Source: Cepaea nemoralis (Eukaryota; Mollusca; Gastropoda; Stylommatophora; Helicidae). From it: DNA of 64,000 bases. The notes beneath the pieces are model-generated. The model ran no database searches. It was not told where the DNA came from and was given only the letters and a program-made list of their open reading frames with translations. Positions 10,507-19,971 of the stretch are shown one piece after another. The position numbers and the translations under genes were made by a program. Numbering within the stretch: the first letter of the stretch is position 1; each line of letters opens with the position of its first letter. The stretch covers positions 124,001 to 188,000 of the forward strand of contig JACEFZ010028318.1 in the NCBI GenBank assembly GCA_014155875.1, read 5' to 3'.

Positions 10507-12262
10507 TCATGGCGCCCATTTTAGACTATTTAGACTATTTCTAATCTTCAGCAATGATCTTGTTGCTAATCTACCCGATGGAATTAAAGCGGCAATGTAC
10601 GCTGATGACCTGGTTTTGTGGAGCGCAAATGAACATGCATCAGTGGCTACCATATTCCTACAGAGAGCTGTAGATACATTTGTTGCATGGGCGGATAGAT
10701 AGTGTGTCAGCATAAACTCTATTTACCCTTTCTCCGAAACAAAAGGCAGGGATCATTTAGATAAGTGGAACACCCCTATGAGAAGATAAAGAACCAACAT
10801 ACCTTGGTGTAACATTCGACAACAGACTGACATGGAGAAAACACATACAAAAAGCAGTAGCAAAAGTCAGAAGGAAAATAGCCATCCTGAGAAAGCTAAC
10901 TGGAACCACTTGGGGAGCCAGTGGGAAAATACTTAGCAAAGTTTATCAACAGAGCATATGACCACACGTGGAATACGGGTCAACAGCGTGGTGTTCAGCA
11001 TCAAAAACCACATTACAGGAGCTGGACAGGGTGCACAATCAAGCTCTTAGAGTCATCAAAGGAGGGATGAGATCAACCCCTATAGTTGCAATGGATAAAA
11101 TGGGGGAGGACACAAGCTCTAAGAGAACGCAGAGATACAAAAACACTAATACAAGCAGAAAAGTTCCTCAGCTTGCCAGGCCACCCTATGAAGAAACCAA
11201 TTTGAAAACTTAGCTATGGGACGGTTGAAAAGAAGTAGTTTCATCCACCAGGCAAACAACTCTGTAGAAAAACCATCGATCTTCCCACAGTTGGTATCCC
11301 CCTGACAACTATTCCAGAGCGAACCCCGTGGAAAGATGAACATAGACTATCGCTACAAATCCAGACAAAATTGAGAGGAATATTTGACAAGGAAGAACAG
11401 AACAGTGTACAGCGCATAACAGCCACTCTCAGCTTCCTTGACGACGAATACCCATAGGACCTCTGGATCCGAGTCTACACAGATGGGTCAGCACAAAATG
11501 CTGTTCGAAATGGAGGAGCGGGAGTGTACATAGAATACCCAAATAATACTAGAGACATGGCCAGAGTTCCAACAGGAAAGTACTGCCATAACTATGATGC
11601 TGAAATTGAGGCAATCAAGATAGCCACGGAGAAATTACAAAATACCAGCCATGGTACACAACCTGTGGTGATATTGACAGATGCAAAGTCCGTAATAGAG
11701 GCGCTCCTGTCTGGGAAATTGCCAGTTCTAAGGACACTAGTTTCTGAACTTAGCAGTCAGCGTAAGGTCACCATATAGTGGATACCATCCCACTGTGGAG
11801 TCCCCGTAAACGACAGAGCTGATCGATTAGCTAAGGAAGGAGCAAAAGAAGAACAACCTGATGTGCCCATTACATACCACCAAAAGAAAAGAATGATAAA
11901 ATCAGTCAGAAGGCCACCAAACCTTACTCAAGACGACTACCACGTTATGGACAGTCCAGAATAGGTCATTCTTCTGCGCCCCAGAACAGGACACAATAGA
12001 TTACGCAACCACATGTATACAAAATTCAAGATTGGTGACTCAGCCATGTGCACATGTGGTTTGGCGTCGCAGACAGCAGAGCACATACTCCAGAATTGCC
12101 CAAACTACAACATATCCAGGCGAACCTTGTGGCCTAGAGAGACAACAGTGGAAGATAAACTCTATGGACCGCTGAACTAAAAAAGACTGTTAGATTCATA
12201 CAAGAGACAACATTGCAGTTATAAACATATTTCAGGCGAACGAAAGAAGAAGAAGAAGACTA
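10507..12262 (+). pseudogene. LINE B: RT plus RNase H remnant
   Basis: RT motifs in order: M-Y-A-D-D-L-V-L-W near 10600, Y-L-G-V-T-F-D-N-R-L-T-W near 10800, and V-E-Y-G-S-T-A-W near 10970. RNase H follows from 11460 (V-Y-T-D-G-S; Y-D-A-E-I-E-A; L-T-D-A-K-S; N-D-R-A-D-R-L-A-K-E-G). A C-terminal C-T-C-G-L...H-I-L-Q-N-C-P-N-Y zinc-knuckle-like segment ends it. Several stops and frameshifts break the gene (for example TAG near 10700, TGA near 10960, TAG near 11778). A (GAA)n tail occurs at 12248-12260. It is 5'-truncated at about 10507. Confidence 0.8.
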
Positions 12263-12263
12263 T

Positions 12264-12326
<63 letters not shown>

Positions 12327-12327
12327 C
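12264..12327. repeat. (GAT)n microsatellite
   Basis: About 21 GAT triplets directly after the LINE B tail. Confidence 0.95.
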
Positions 12328-12399
12328 TTTAGACTGTGTCGACCTGGTAGCTCTGGTTAATTTTTAAAACTTCGCATCCGCCTCGGAATGGATTTATTA

Positions 12400-12860
12400 G
12401 TCATTAGTCGCAGTTCCAACTTTATGGCAACGGGTCATCCCGATTATGCTCTATTCTTGTGCCAGTGAATAACACACAAAATGCTCCTCACTGCCCCATG
12501 TGAACAGTGGAACAGACAGGAATCTCGACAAACCAACAGCCCGGATAGGTACATTATGCATAATGCCGCTGCCAGAATGCCAACAGAAAAGAGCTCCACG
12601 AAAAATACAGTTCATCGTCGAAAGAAGCGGCAACCACTAGAAAACAAACAGCCACACATTACTGCATAAGGCACCCCAGTCAGTTCAGCGACAGACCGGC
12701 CGCCATAATTCCGAACATGCTATTGTCACTCTTGACGCTACAAACAACCGCGGACAGATGTGAAAGCGTTTGACGCGAAATTCACAGCTTACAGCGTCGC
12801 TCCACACACTCATTCAGTAGCAGGGCGACGGAACCATGCACTACCAGTTCAACATGAGGA
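12400..12860 (-). mobile_element. SINE-like family 1, long copy
   Basis: This shares CAGTTCCAACTTTATGGCAA, CAAAATGCTCCTCACTGCCC, GCCAGAATGCCAACA and ATACAGTTCATCGTCGA with the copies at 1361 and 41763. It extends further on its 5' side than the first copy. Confidence 0.6.
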
Positions 12861-13029
12861 AAATACGTATGCAAACCGTAGCCACAAGCATAAACACTCC
12901 AGAGGCCTTAATCGCTCAAATACCTATCCTCCATGTTGGGGACAAGATCGAACCCATGGCCCGATGTCGGCAGACAAACGTCTAAGCCACAACGGTAAGA
13001 AACATATCCAGGCAAAATTGTACTGCTTC

Positions 13030-13290
13030 TAGTGCACTGGACTGATTTTTGTATGTGGATTAGCTTTCCAGATAGTGGATTCAACCCCATACACCGGACA
13101 TTTGGACTAAAATGTTGAATTCTCGTCCTTGACTTGGGGACTTACATTACACGTACCTCAGAAGTCGGAGTTTGTTCGCCTGATGGCAAGGGACATTGGC
13201 GACGGGGAAAGCTAATCCACATGAAAAAAATCAGTCCAATGGACTAGAAGTAGTAGCACGTGTATGGACTACGCTTGAGTTCAAAGCCAG
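13030..13290 (+). mobile_element. Interspersed repeat, family 3
   Basis: The block GGATTAGCTTTCC, GGACTAAAATGTTGA, CTTGGGGACTTACATTAC, GAAGTCGGAG, CTAGAAGTAGTAGCACGTG recurs at 43935-44110, 44330-44500 and 63840-63905. There are no coding features, and its own family is not recognised. 13290-13700 shows nothing recognisable. Confidence 0.6.
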
Positions 13291-13704
13291 CGAGCGCAAA
13301 AAAATAAAAAATAAAAATAAAGATGATCGTAGCAGAGATCACAGCAGCTTTGAGGTGGATAGCCGGTAATCACAGTGTTGGTCCTCAGTCTGTACTGCTC
13401 TAGGTTCAACGCGGACAGTTGCGGCATGAGTGGTACTTAAGCATGAATACTTCTATTTATCTTGTCCATTCTACCATCACCCGTACCCCATTCAACCTCA
13501 GAATTTAAGTTATATTAGAGTCCACCACCTGGCTCAGAGAATAATAATCATGTGGCCGAGTCAGACACAAATACGATATTAATTTGAAGATTGATCGTTG
13601 ACCCAAGAGGGTCTTGGCTTTTTAATTTTCAAGGGCTTATGTTTATCTACTTTCAGGGTCATGAAGAAGTGCAAGCTATCGAACGAGCAGATTAGCGACT
13701 TGAC

Positions 13705-13770
13705 AAGACCACCGGCACTGTGACGTAGAGGTTACGGGTGCGATTCGTAGTCCCACATACCGTGTTTGAA
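13705..13770 (+). mobile_element. tRNA-like SINE head fragment
   Basis: CACTGTGACGTAGAGGTTACGG resembles a pol III A box and GGTGCGATTCGTAG a degenerate B box. It is short and uncertain. Confidence 0.3.
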
Positions 13771-13849
13771 AAATAGCTGCGGGAACTTTGGAAGCAGACT
13801 GCCTTGCGTGGTATTTCATCAACTAACAGTATACCACAACAAGCAATGA

Positions 13850-14035
13850 TTTACAGACCAGAGGGAAGCAGAGGAAGAGGCCGACCACGTAAACGATGGA
13901 CGCAGGGAATAACAGAGTCCATGGGAATATCGATACATGAAGCCCATAAGCGGGTACTCTCCCGCTGTTTATACTTCACCTAGACACCGCAAGGTATAAG
14001 AGGAACATGATGAGATGAGATGAGATGAGACCTAT
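13850..14035 (+). pseudogene. LINE 3' fragment with (GATGA)n tail
   Basis: It reads R-P-E-G-S-R-G-R-G-R-P-R-K-R-W then I-H-E-A-H-K-R, the C-terminal signature of a LINE RT, and ends in GATGAGATGAGATGAGATGAG at 14010-14030. Confidence 0.55.
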
Positions 14036-14119
14036 CAACTAATGCTAGTTGAAAGTACATCGACATATGAAACTATATATATATTTAGGGATACGGGAAT
14101 TTAAATGTCTTAAAAGTCG

Positions 14120-14345
14120 AGAGAATCGACTTCATTGCCCCGGGTTTTATCCCATATGGCTCCATCTCTTTCCGCAGCGAACTGTTGAAAGCGTCGCACA
14201 AAGCGCGAACTCCGTAGCTCCAGCGATGACCCTAGGAGTCTCTGAATAAAATGCACTCGTGAACCGAAAGACGTAGCCCGGAATCGAACCCACAACCTTC
14301 GGAGCGCGAGGCAGACGGCTTGGCCACTTCGCCAAGGAGTATCCC
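14120..14345 (-). mobile_element. tRNA-derived SINE
   Basis: The minus strand starts TCCTTGGCGAAGTGGCCAAG (A-box region, plus coordinates 14316-14338) and has GGGTTCGATTCC (perfect B box, 14280-14291). A body follows that shares TCCCATATGGCT and CTCTTTCCGCAG with 42020-42060. It is a SINE rather than a tRNA gene, because it lacks a paired acceptor stem. Confidence 0.7.
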
Positions 14346-14689
14346 CAGATTTAAGTGTAGATCTAACAAGGGTTATAATGAGAGGAATATACACGATGTG
14401 CTTACAACTAGCGTGCTACTGGAACCATAGCTTCTGCAACATTTGCGGGCGAGAGAGCATCCATAGGTTTGTAGTGTGTGCTGTGATATCGATTCCTAAA
14501 CCAATCAAAGACAGAAACAAATGTGACTAGAAAAAAAAGAAGCTAAATTACAAAGATTTATATATGAAATCCATGGTGACATTTTTATGGAAATCATTGT
14601 TATTCTTAATTATGATTATATTTGTGCAACAATGGATATTGATTTCCGATCAATAATATTGTTGGCGAAGTGCAGGACAGAAAGCGCAG

Positions 14690-14925
14690 ATGTTCATCAT
14701 CATCACCATCAAGTGCCATGCCAGCTGGCGTGGGCTTTCATGACTCTCCACAGATCTCGGTCTTTGGTTTTCTGGATCAACTCCGATGATGATATTCCTC
14801 CATGCCACTGTCTCAATCCATCCAGCATCATTTCTCTTGGTCTGCCTCTCTTCCCCTCGATCTTTCCAGCTGCATCTCTTCTCATTACATGGCCCTCCCC
14901 CACCTCCTCCCCCCCCCAAAAGAAG
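14690..14925 (-). pseudogene. LINE 3' fragment
   Basis: The minus strand reads A-A-G-K-I-E-G-K-R-G-R-P-R-E-M-M-L-D-G-L-R-Q-W, then K-T-K-D-R-D-L-W-R-V, then A-S-W-H-G-T and GATGATG. It is the same family as 10267-10500. Confidence 0.65.
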
Positions 14926-15082
14926 CTGTTTGTCTCTTTCTTATTGTTGTATATAATGTTCTAGTTTCATTAGCCTCCTTCAGGTAGTCGTTGTTACTTA
15001 CTTTGACAGATGTTGGTATACACAAATACTGAAGTGTGAACTTGTACGTTGTCATGTGAACACCACACCTAAGAGCTAATCT

Positions 15083-15433
15083 TGGCTGGTTGATTGGTTT
15101 ATTGGCGATTCAATCATAGTCTTCAAGAGAGTTCACAACCAGCCAATCATTAAGGACAGCAAGAGATGGACGAACAGTAATCTGACAGAATGTACAATCA
15201 AGGCGAGAGACAGTGTTGGAGATCCATTGCAGCCAACCTTCAGTGTGGAGACGGCACCTGGTTGATTGAATCGCCAATAAACCAATCAACCTGGTGCCGT
15301 CTCCACACTGAAGGTTGGCTGCAATGGATCTTCAACACTGTCTCTCGCTCTGATTGTACATTCTGTCAGATTGCTGTTCGTCCATCTTTTGCTGTCCTTG
15401 ATGATTAGCTGGTTGTGAACTCTCTTGAAGACT
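15083..15433. repeat. Long hairpin: inverted arms of about 151 bp
   Basis: The left arm 15118-15269 is the reverse complement of 15283-15433 with a few percent mismatch, separated by only about 13 bases. The stretch just left of it (15083-15117) is also the reverse complement of the hairpin tip, giving nested palindromes. No gene is recognised. It sits directly upstream of the PLE fragment. Confidence 0.85.
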
Positions 15434-15489
15434 AGCTAATTTAATGCTGAAGGATAACATATCGCTAAATGTGACATCCGATAGCGACG

Positions 15490-15638
15490 TTTGAATCTAT
15501 TACATTCACGTCTGACAACCAGTATCATATCTTCACCCTTGATGTGGCCTCACTGTACACCTCTATCCCACACAATGATGGTCTCTCAGCTTTAAAGTTC
15601 TTCCTGGACAGGCGCCCCAACCCTACTATTGCCACGGA
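15490..15638 (+). pseudogene. Penelope-like element, RT fragment left of the Polinton
   Basis: The frame contains L-D-V-A-S-L-Y-T-S-I-P-H-N-D-G, the motif A region of Penelope-type reverse transcriptases (catalytic Asp in D-V-A-S-L-Y). It is cut at 15638 by the Polinton and the same gene resumes at 31424. The 5' part is missing, so this was a truncated PLE copy before it was hit. Confidence 0.8.
15633..15638. repeat. Polinton target-site duplication, left (CACGGA)
   Basis: The hexamer CACGGA abuts the left end and is repeated exactly at 31418-31423 after the right end. Six-base duplications are the Polinton standard. Confidence 0.95.
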
Positions 15639-16052
15639 AGTAGTACTATAGGGTCTCTATCCCTCGGAATGAGACATAAAATACCTCATATTGAGACATG
15701 CGGTATGAGCCATGTCTCATTCTCGTCTCATGTCTCGTCTATGCCTCATGTCTCGTGGTGGGTGGGTTGTGGCCTGCCTCATGCCTTCCAGCTCCTGCCT
15801 CGTTTTTTAAGTGTCAGCTGTCGTTTTTTAATCAGAGCATCGGGGTTAACAAGATCAATTAAACTATGGCGCCAGGTTTGCTAATTGATTCAGAAGATGT
15901 CAGCCGGTGTAATGCATTAATTACTTCCCGTTTTGTATAGACGACATAAGAGGTGTCAGGTGGTCGACAAACAAGCGGAGTCGGGTGGTAAAGTGAGTGC
16001 AGTCTCGGGCTTCAGGGTAGTGAGCAGGTTCGGTCGGACCAGGTAGGTTCGA
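15639..16052 (+). repeat. Polinton left terminal inverted repeat
   Basis: The outer 359 bases (15639-15997) match the reverse complement of 31059-31417 with two differences. A further 55 bases to 16052 are related but diverged and hold a degraded copy of the tRNA-like module better seen at the right end. The outer part has internal ATGTCTCGT/ATGCCTCATG repeats. Confidence 0.95.
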
Positions 16053-16101
16053 GCTTAATAAAAAACACGTGACATGCGTAGCTAGGTGGTCATTCGTAGT
16101 C

Positions 16102-16716
16102 ATGGATCCTAGATGGAAACACCCGTTTACTTCCTTGATCGCAGGTCCAACGGGATGCGGTAAATCCGTCTTTGTACAGCAGTTCCTGACGCATCTCCCA
16201 GACATGGTCGTCCCGATGCCAGAGGAGATTATATGGTGCTACGGAGAATGGCAACCCATATACGAGACTATGAAGGGTGTTGTATTTAACGAGGGACTGC
16301 CCGACGTGGAAAAATGGACAGGTGATAGACGTCGGCTAGTGGTCATAGATGACCTAATGTCCGAGACAGATGATAGGGTAACCAAACTATTTACTAAGGG
16401 TAGTCATCATCGTAACCTCAGTGTCATGTATATAGTGCAGAACCTCTTTGGTAAGAACAAAGAACAAAGGACAATCAGTCTGAATTCTCATTACCTAGTC
16501 GTGTTTAAGAATCCTCGCGACGGGGCACAAATTACGAGTCTGGCCAAACAGATGTATCCAGGCCGCGTGTCATATGTTCAAGATAGTTTTAAAGACGCGA
16601 CAGCGACTCCACACGGGTATTTGTTATTCGACCTTCGACAGGAAACACCGGATCAGCTCCGCTTACGCAGTCGTATATTTCCTGACCAACACCAAGTTGT
16701 CTACGTCCCCAAGTAA
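16102..16716 (+). CDS. Polinton packaging ATPase (FtsK/HerA type)
   Basis: 204 residues from the ATG at 16102; the frame is open about 30 bases further upstream but without ATG. Walker A G-P-T-G-C-G-K-S is at residues 15-22 and Walker B L-V-V-I-D-D at about 79-84. Family knowledge: in Polintons and related double-jelly-roll viruses this ATPase drives DNA into the capsid, acting at a capsid vertex. It is the first gene of the plus-strand cassette; its TAA is followed one base later by the ATG of the next gene. No break is seen and the length is normal for the family. Confidence 0.92.
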   Translation: MDPRWKHPFTSLIAGPTGCGKSVFVQQFLTHLPDMVVPMPEEIIWCYGEWQPIYETMKGVVFNEGLPDVEKWTGDRRRLVVIDDLMSETDDRVTKLFTKGSHHRNLSVMYIVQNLFGKNKEQRTISLNSHYLVVFKNPRDGAQITSLAKQMYPGRVSYVQDSFKDATATPHGYLLFDLRQETPDQLRLRSRIFPDQHQVVYVPK

Positions 16717-16717
16717 T

Positions 16718-17041
16718 ATGTCCAATCGAGTGAAACGTCACGGGGCCATGTTGCGCTTTCTGGGTGAGGCAAAGCCGGCTGCCGTAAAGGCCGTAATTAA
16801 AACGGCTTCCCCGGAGCTCGTCCAATCAATATGTGAATGCTGTCACAATGTCTTAAAAGGGAATGTTCCTCTGACCCCGAGTCAGAAGCGCCGGCTACAG
16901 CGACACAAAAACAGTCTGAGAGCGCTCACGGGTAAGAAACTGTCACTCAAGAAAAGGAAACAGATTCTCCAACAAGGTGGTTTCATTGGCGCCTTACTCG
17001 GCCCCATTTTAAATGTGCTGAAAAGCTTAGTGGGTTTGTAA
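16718..17041 (+). CDS. Small basic Polinton protein with hydrophobic C-terminus
   Basis: 107 residues. The first half has a C-E-C-C pair region, followed by a strongly basic stretch (S-Q-K-R-R-L-Q-R-H, L-S-L-K-K-R-K) and then a glycine/leucine-rich hydrophobic end (F-I-G-A-L-L-G-P-I-L). This layout suggests a DNA- or membrane-contacting virion component. Similar proteins occur in other animal Polintons as far as I recall, but I cannot assign a function. The start is the ATG at 16718, one base after the ATPase stop; its TAA overlaps the next ATG as TAATG. Confidence 0.75.
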   Translation: MSNRVKRHGAMLRFLGEAKPAAVKAVIKTASPELVQSICECCHNVLKGNVPLTPSQKRRLQRHKNSLRALTGKKLSLKKRKQILQQGGFIGALLGPILNVLKSLVGL

Positions 17042-17508
17042 TGGCTAAGAAAATGCTCCTGATCGACCCTCGACTGCTAGAAAAACCCTATACACCACCC
17101 GACACACTAAATGATAGCCTGCGTGACTTGGACCAACAAATGCGACAAGTCTTGGAAAGTGAAGATTTACCACCGCGTGAAAAAGCTCGAGTATACCAAC
17201 AAACCTTGCAACGGTACCTGAATCGACTAGATCAGTACAGACACAAGCCTTTAGGCCTAGTGGATATCAAGGAACAAACACCCGAAGTCAGGAATTTACC
17301 AGCAGCCGTCGTCGAGACATCCAGTCAAATAGCCGAGACACCTAGTCAGCCTATTCAAGTAAGCGAGCCCAAGAGTCAAGTAACTGTCCACAACCCATTA
17401 ACAGTCAAAAGTCAACTAGTCGAGACCACTCCGCCGTATAAGCTCAGGCGAAGCAAGAAGAAGAGTAGGATACCTACACCCAAGTGGGAAAAATGGCCGC
17501 GCAATTAA
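17041..17508 (+). CDS. Polinton protein of unknown function, 155 aa
   Basis: The N-terminal 75 residues are helical-looking and charged (L-N-D-S-L-R-D-L-D-Q-Q-M, then K-A-R-V-Y-Q-Q-T-L-Q-R-Y-L-N-R-L), probably a short coiled coil. The second half is low-complexity, rich in Pro, Gln, Ser, Thr and Val. The C-terminus is basic (R-R-S-K-K-K-S-R). It overlaps the upstream gene at TAATG and runs 16 bases into the integrase. No enzyme motif is visible. A virion or scaffold role is possible but is only a guess from its position. Confidence 0.7.
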   Translation: MAKKMLLIDPRLLEKPYTPPDTLNDSLRDLDQQMRQVLESEDLPPREKARVYQQTLQRYLNRLDQYRHKPLGLVDIKEQTPEVRNLPAAVVETSSQIAETPSQPIQVSEPKSQVTVHNPLTVKSQLVETTPPYKLRRSKKKSRIPTPKWEKWPRN

Positions 17509-18536
17509 GAAAGTATTACTATGACCCTAAGAAACCCGGAGCCTATGGAGGGGCCTCCGCCTTAAAACGAAATACTAAACTGAAGAAAATAGAGGCTTGG
17601 TTACGACATCAGGACACGTATACCTTGCATAAACCGATCCGTCGTCGTTTTCAGAGACGGCAGACCATAACGGGTGGGATAAATCAACAGTTTCAAGCCG
17701 ATTTGATAGATATGAGACTATTAAAAAGAGACAACGATGGGTTGTCGTATCTCGTGACGTGTATCGATGTGTTTAGTAAATATGCCTGGGCTATCCCGAT
17801 CCAGAAGAAAACGGGGAAAGCGCTGGTGGAGGTTGTGAGTAAAATCTTTGAGGATAGACAGCCGATAAATTTTCAGACCGACAAAGGTTCGGAATTTGTC
17901 AACCAGACCTTCTTAAAATTTCTGAAAGATCGAGGTGTGCATTTCTTTACTACCGAGAATGAAGATGTGAAGGCGGCTATAGTGGAAAGATTCAACCGGA
18001 CCCTGAAAGAAAAAATGTGGCGCTATTTCACCAAGACCAATGCACTGCGCTACGTTGACGTCATAGATAAACTGATCAGAAACTACAACAATTCGTATCA
18101 CAGAAGTATTCGCATGGCTCCCAGACAAGTCAACTATACTAATCAAGAAGATGTGTGGAATAACTTGTACAGTAAGACAGACATGTCGAGAAAAGTACAT
18201 TTTACACCCGGGGACCGAGTCAGACTGGCGCAACCCAAACAACCTTTTAAAAAGGGTTATATGCCGTCGTGGACAGAAGAATTGTTTACCGTCAGTCGCA
18301 TAAACCAGACCAGTCCGGTGACATATGTACTAAAAGACGATTCGGGGGCAGAACTACAAGGATCATTCTACCGCGAAGAGCTTCAAGCAGTCGGAGATAA
18401 GCAGGTGTATCGGGTTGAATCGATCTTACAAGAAAGGCGAAGGAGAGGTGGTGGTAAAGAGTATTTAGTGAAATGGTTCGGATATAATTCGTCATTCAAT
18501 AGTTGGGTCTCAGACCTAACTAGATACCGAGACTAA
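17493..18536 (+). CDS. Polinton integrase (retroviral-type, with chromodomain)
   Basis: 347 residues from the ATG at 17493, in the end of the preceding gene. The DDE core is complete: D70 in Q-A-D-L, D130 in Q-T-D-K-G-S-E-F, E165 in I-V-E-R-F-N-R, with 34 residues between the last two. Residues about 300-345 form a chromodomain (V-Y-R-V-E-S-I-L ... Y-L-V-K-W-F-G-Y ... W-V), which in other elements steers integration to particular chromatin marks. The enzyme cuts and joins the element ends and makes the 6-bp duplication seen here. No disabling change is seen. Confidence 0.95.
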   Translation: MAAQLRKYYYDPKKPGAYGGASALKRNTKLKKIEAWLRHQDTYTLHKPIRRRFQRRQTITGGINQQFQADLIDMRLLKRDNDGLSYLVTCIDVFSKYAWAIPIQKKTGKALVEVVSKIFEDRQPINFQTDKGSEFVNQTFLKFLKDRGVHFFTTENEDVKAAIVERFNRTLKEKMWRYFTKTNALRYVDVIDKLIRNYNNSYHRSIRMAPRQVNYTNQEDVWNNLYSKTDMSRKVHFTPGDRVRLAQPKQPFKKGYMPSWTEELFTVSRINQTSPVTYVLKDDSGAELQGSFYREELQAVGDKQVYRVESILQERRRRGGGKEYLVKWFGYNSSFNSWVSDLTRYRD

Positions 18537-18800
18537 ATGGACGAAGACATTGTGGAAACTACTGTACTGCGCCCACAAAATAACTCACCTAGCGAAAGAA
18601 CCTCATTCTGGCCGTTTTTTGGTCAACGGGTGCCGCGAACAGAGATTGTCTTCTTCTGTCAGATGGTAGTTATATATACCATCATTGCTGTATCACTATT
18701 CAATCTGTCTCGAGGCGACGTCGAAGCAACCGAGGGTAAGGTGTGGATTGCCCTAATGAGTAGTTGTCTGGGTTACATGTTACCTAACCCTAAACTATGA
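18537..18800 (+). CDS. Small membrane protein of the Polinton
   Basis: 87 residues; the ATG follows the integrase TAA with no gap. There is one clear transmembrane segment (about residues 38-57, rich in I, V, F, Y) and a second weaker hydrophobic stretch (about 67-82, W-I-A-L-M-S-S-C-L-G-Y-M-L). The N-terminal 35 residues are polar with an F-W-P-F-F patch. It may be a virion membrane or holin-like component; no homologue is recognised with certainty. Its TGA overlaps the next start as ATGA. Confidence 0.7.
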   Translation: MDEDIVETTVLRPQNNSPSERTSFWPFFGQRVPRTEIVFFCQMVVIYTIIAVSLFNLSRGDVEATEGKVWIALMSSCLGYMLPNPKL

Positions 18801-19525
18801 GTTTCTACGTGACATTACCGAGCAATGCTTCACCGAATATGTTTCCCAACAACACTCCAGGTCACTATTTCGTCAAGTTACCTCAGACTATTGAGGTGAG
18901 TCAACAATACGAAGTGGGTCTGGCCGAAATTCAATTTCCCAACTACTACTGCAACGTGCTAGAGAATGAAGTCTGGATAAGATACACCGCACCCAATGGA
19001 GAAGTAGTAAGAAAGACATGTCCCCCAGGTCTCTACAACTCACCAGACACATTTATAGCTGCGCTGAATCGACTAATGAAAGATCGGAAGGTGGACGACC
19101 AGCTCTGTGTTCTATTCCATTTCAACAAGGCAGCAAAGAAAGTCAGTGTAAAAATACTCGAGCCCGGGGCCACTGTTACCTTTAGTGAAAAGTTGCATGA
19201 GATATTAGATATAATTGAAGCTGAAGGGGGGATAGATGTAAATAACGACCTGCAAAATGTCTACGTCTACTGCGATCTCATAGCGGCAAGACCAGTCGGA
19301 GACGTCATGGTCCCACTACTAAGAACGGTCCCGATCATGAATCAGCTCTCGAACTCGGTGTTTCGCGCCTACGACAAACCCCACTATGTCCCACTGAGTC
19401 GGTACTCCTTCGACATGGTGGAAATCCTTTTAACCACCGATACGGGCACAGCGATCTCATTTACAGCTGGAACTTCAGTGCTAACGCTACATTTTCGCAC
19501 TCGGAAACAGTCAGACCTGGAATAA
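18797..19525 (+). CDS. Penton-like minor capsid protein
   Basis: 242 residues, beginning with the pattern F-Y-V-T-L-P-S-N-A-S...N-N-T-P-G-H-Y...K-L-P seen at the start of the Polinton and adintovirus minor capsid (penton) proteins, followed by V-G-L-A-E-I-Q-F-P. The beta-rich, mostly uncharged sequence fits a single jelly roll. It lies just before the pVI/pX-like and major capsid genes, as usual in the group. The start overlaps the previous stop (ATGA) and the end overlaps the next ATG (TAATG). Assignment is by remembered family pattern, without a search. Confidence 0.75.
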   Translation: MSFYVTLPSNASPNMFPNNTPGHYFVKLPQTIEVSQQYEVGLAEIQFPNYYCNVLENEVWIRYTAPNGEVVRKTCPPGLYNSPDTFIAALNRLMKDRKVDDQLCVLFHFNKAAKKVSVKILEPGATVTFSEKLHEILDIIEAEGGIDVNNDLQNVYVYCDLIAARPVGDVMVPLLRTVPIMNQLSNSVFRAYDKPHYVPLSRYSFDMVEILLTTDTGTAISFTAGTSVLTLHFRTRKQSDLE

Positions 19526-19971
19526 TGGTGAAATACGTGGCGCTACGTCGAAATCCCAAACTGTACGAAGACTTTTACTGCAACCAAGCTGGACATGGCA
19601 TGCCAGTGTTTGTGGGTGGTCGGAGTCAGAGAGGACGTGGTATCGGTAGTTTCTTCAGTGGTCTCGGTCGCACGATTCTACCCTGGTTAAAGACAGGCGG
19701 TAAGGCCTTACTCAGAGAAGGTGTCGGTACCGGACTGAAAGTGGCCCAAGACGCCTTAGCTGGTAGGAATGTTGGGGAAGCCTTTAAAGAACACGCTAAG
19801 CAAGCCGGTCAGCGCTTACTGAAAGGAGCTGTCGAGCATGTTAGCCAATCAGGTAGCGGTATTAGAAGAAAGAGACGGGCAGCGCCACCTGGTAAACCTA
19901 GTAAACGTATAAAACTAACCCCCGCAGCTCGCCGAGCTCATAAGAAGAAGTATTCGGATATCTTCGCATAA
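19525..19971 (+). CDS. Basic pVI/pX-like minor virion protein
   Basis: 148 residues. The N-terminus has Y-C-N-Q-A-G-H-G-M-P-V-F, then a glycine-rich G-R-G-I-G-S-F-F-S-G-L-G-R helix start and an amphipathic P-W-L-K-T-G-G-K-A-L-L segment. The last 45 residues are strongly basic (I-R-R-K-R-R-A-A-P-P, K-R-I-K-L). In Polintons and adintoviruses such proteins are compared with adenoviral pVI or pX, which disrupt membranes or condense DNA. Which of the two fits is not decidable here. TAATG overlaps occur at both ends. Confidence 0.72.
   Translation: MVKYVALRRNPKLYEDFYCNQAGHGMPVFVGGRSQRGRGIGSFFSGLGRTILPWLKTGGKALLREGVGTGLKVAQDALAGRNVGEAFKEHAKQAGQRLLKGAVEHVSQSGSGIRRKRRAAPPGKPSKRIKLTPAARRAHKKKYSDIFA

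Noticed and set aside
14250..14345. tRNA gene on the minus strand
   Set aside because: A and B boxes are good but the acceptor does not pair and a SINE body follows.
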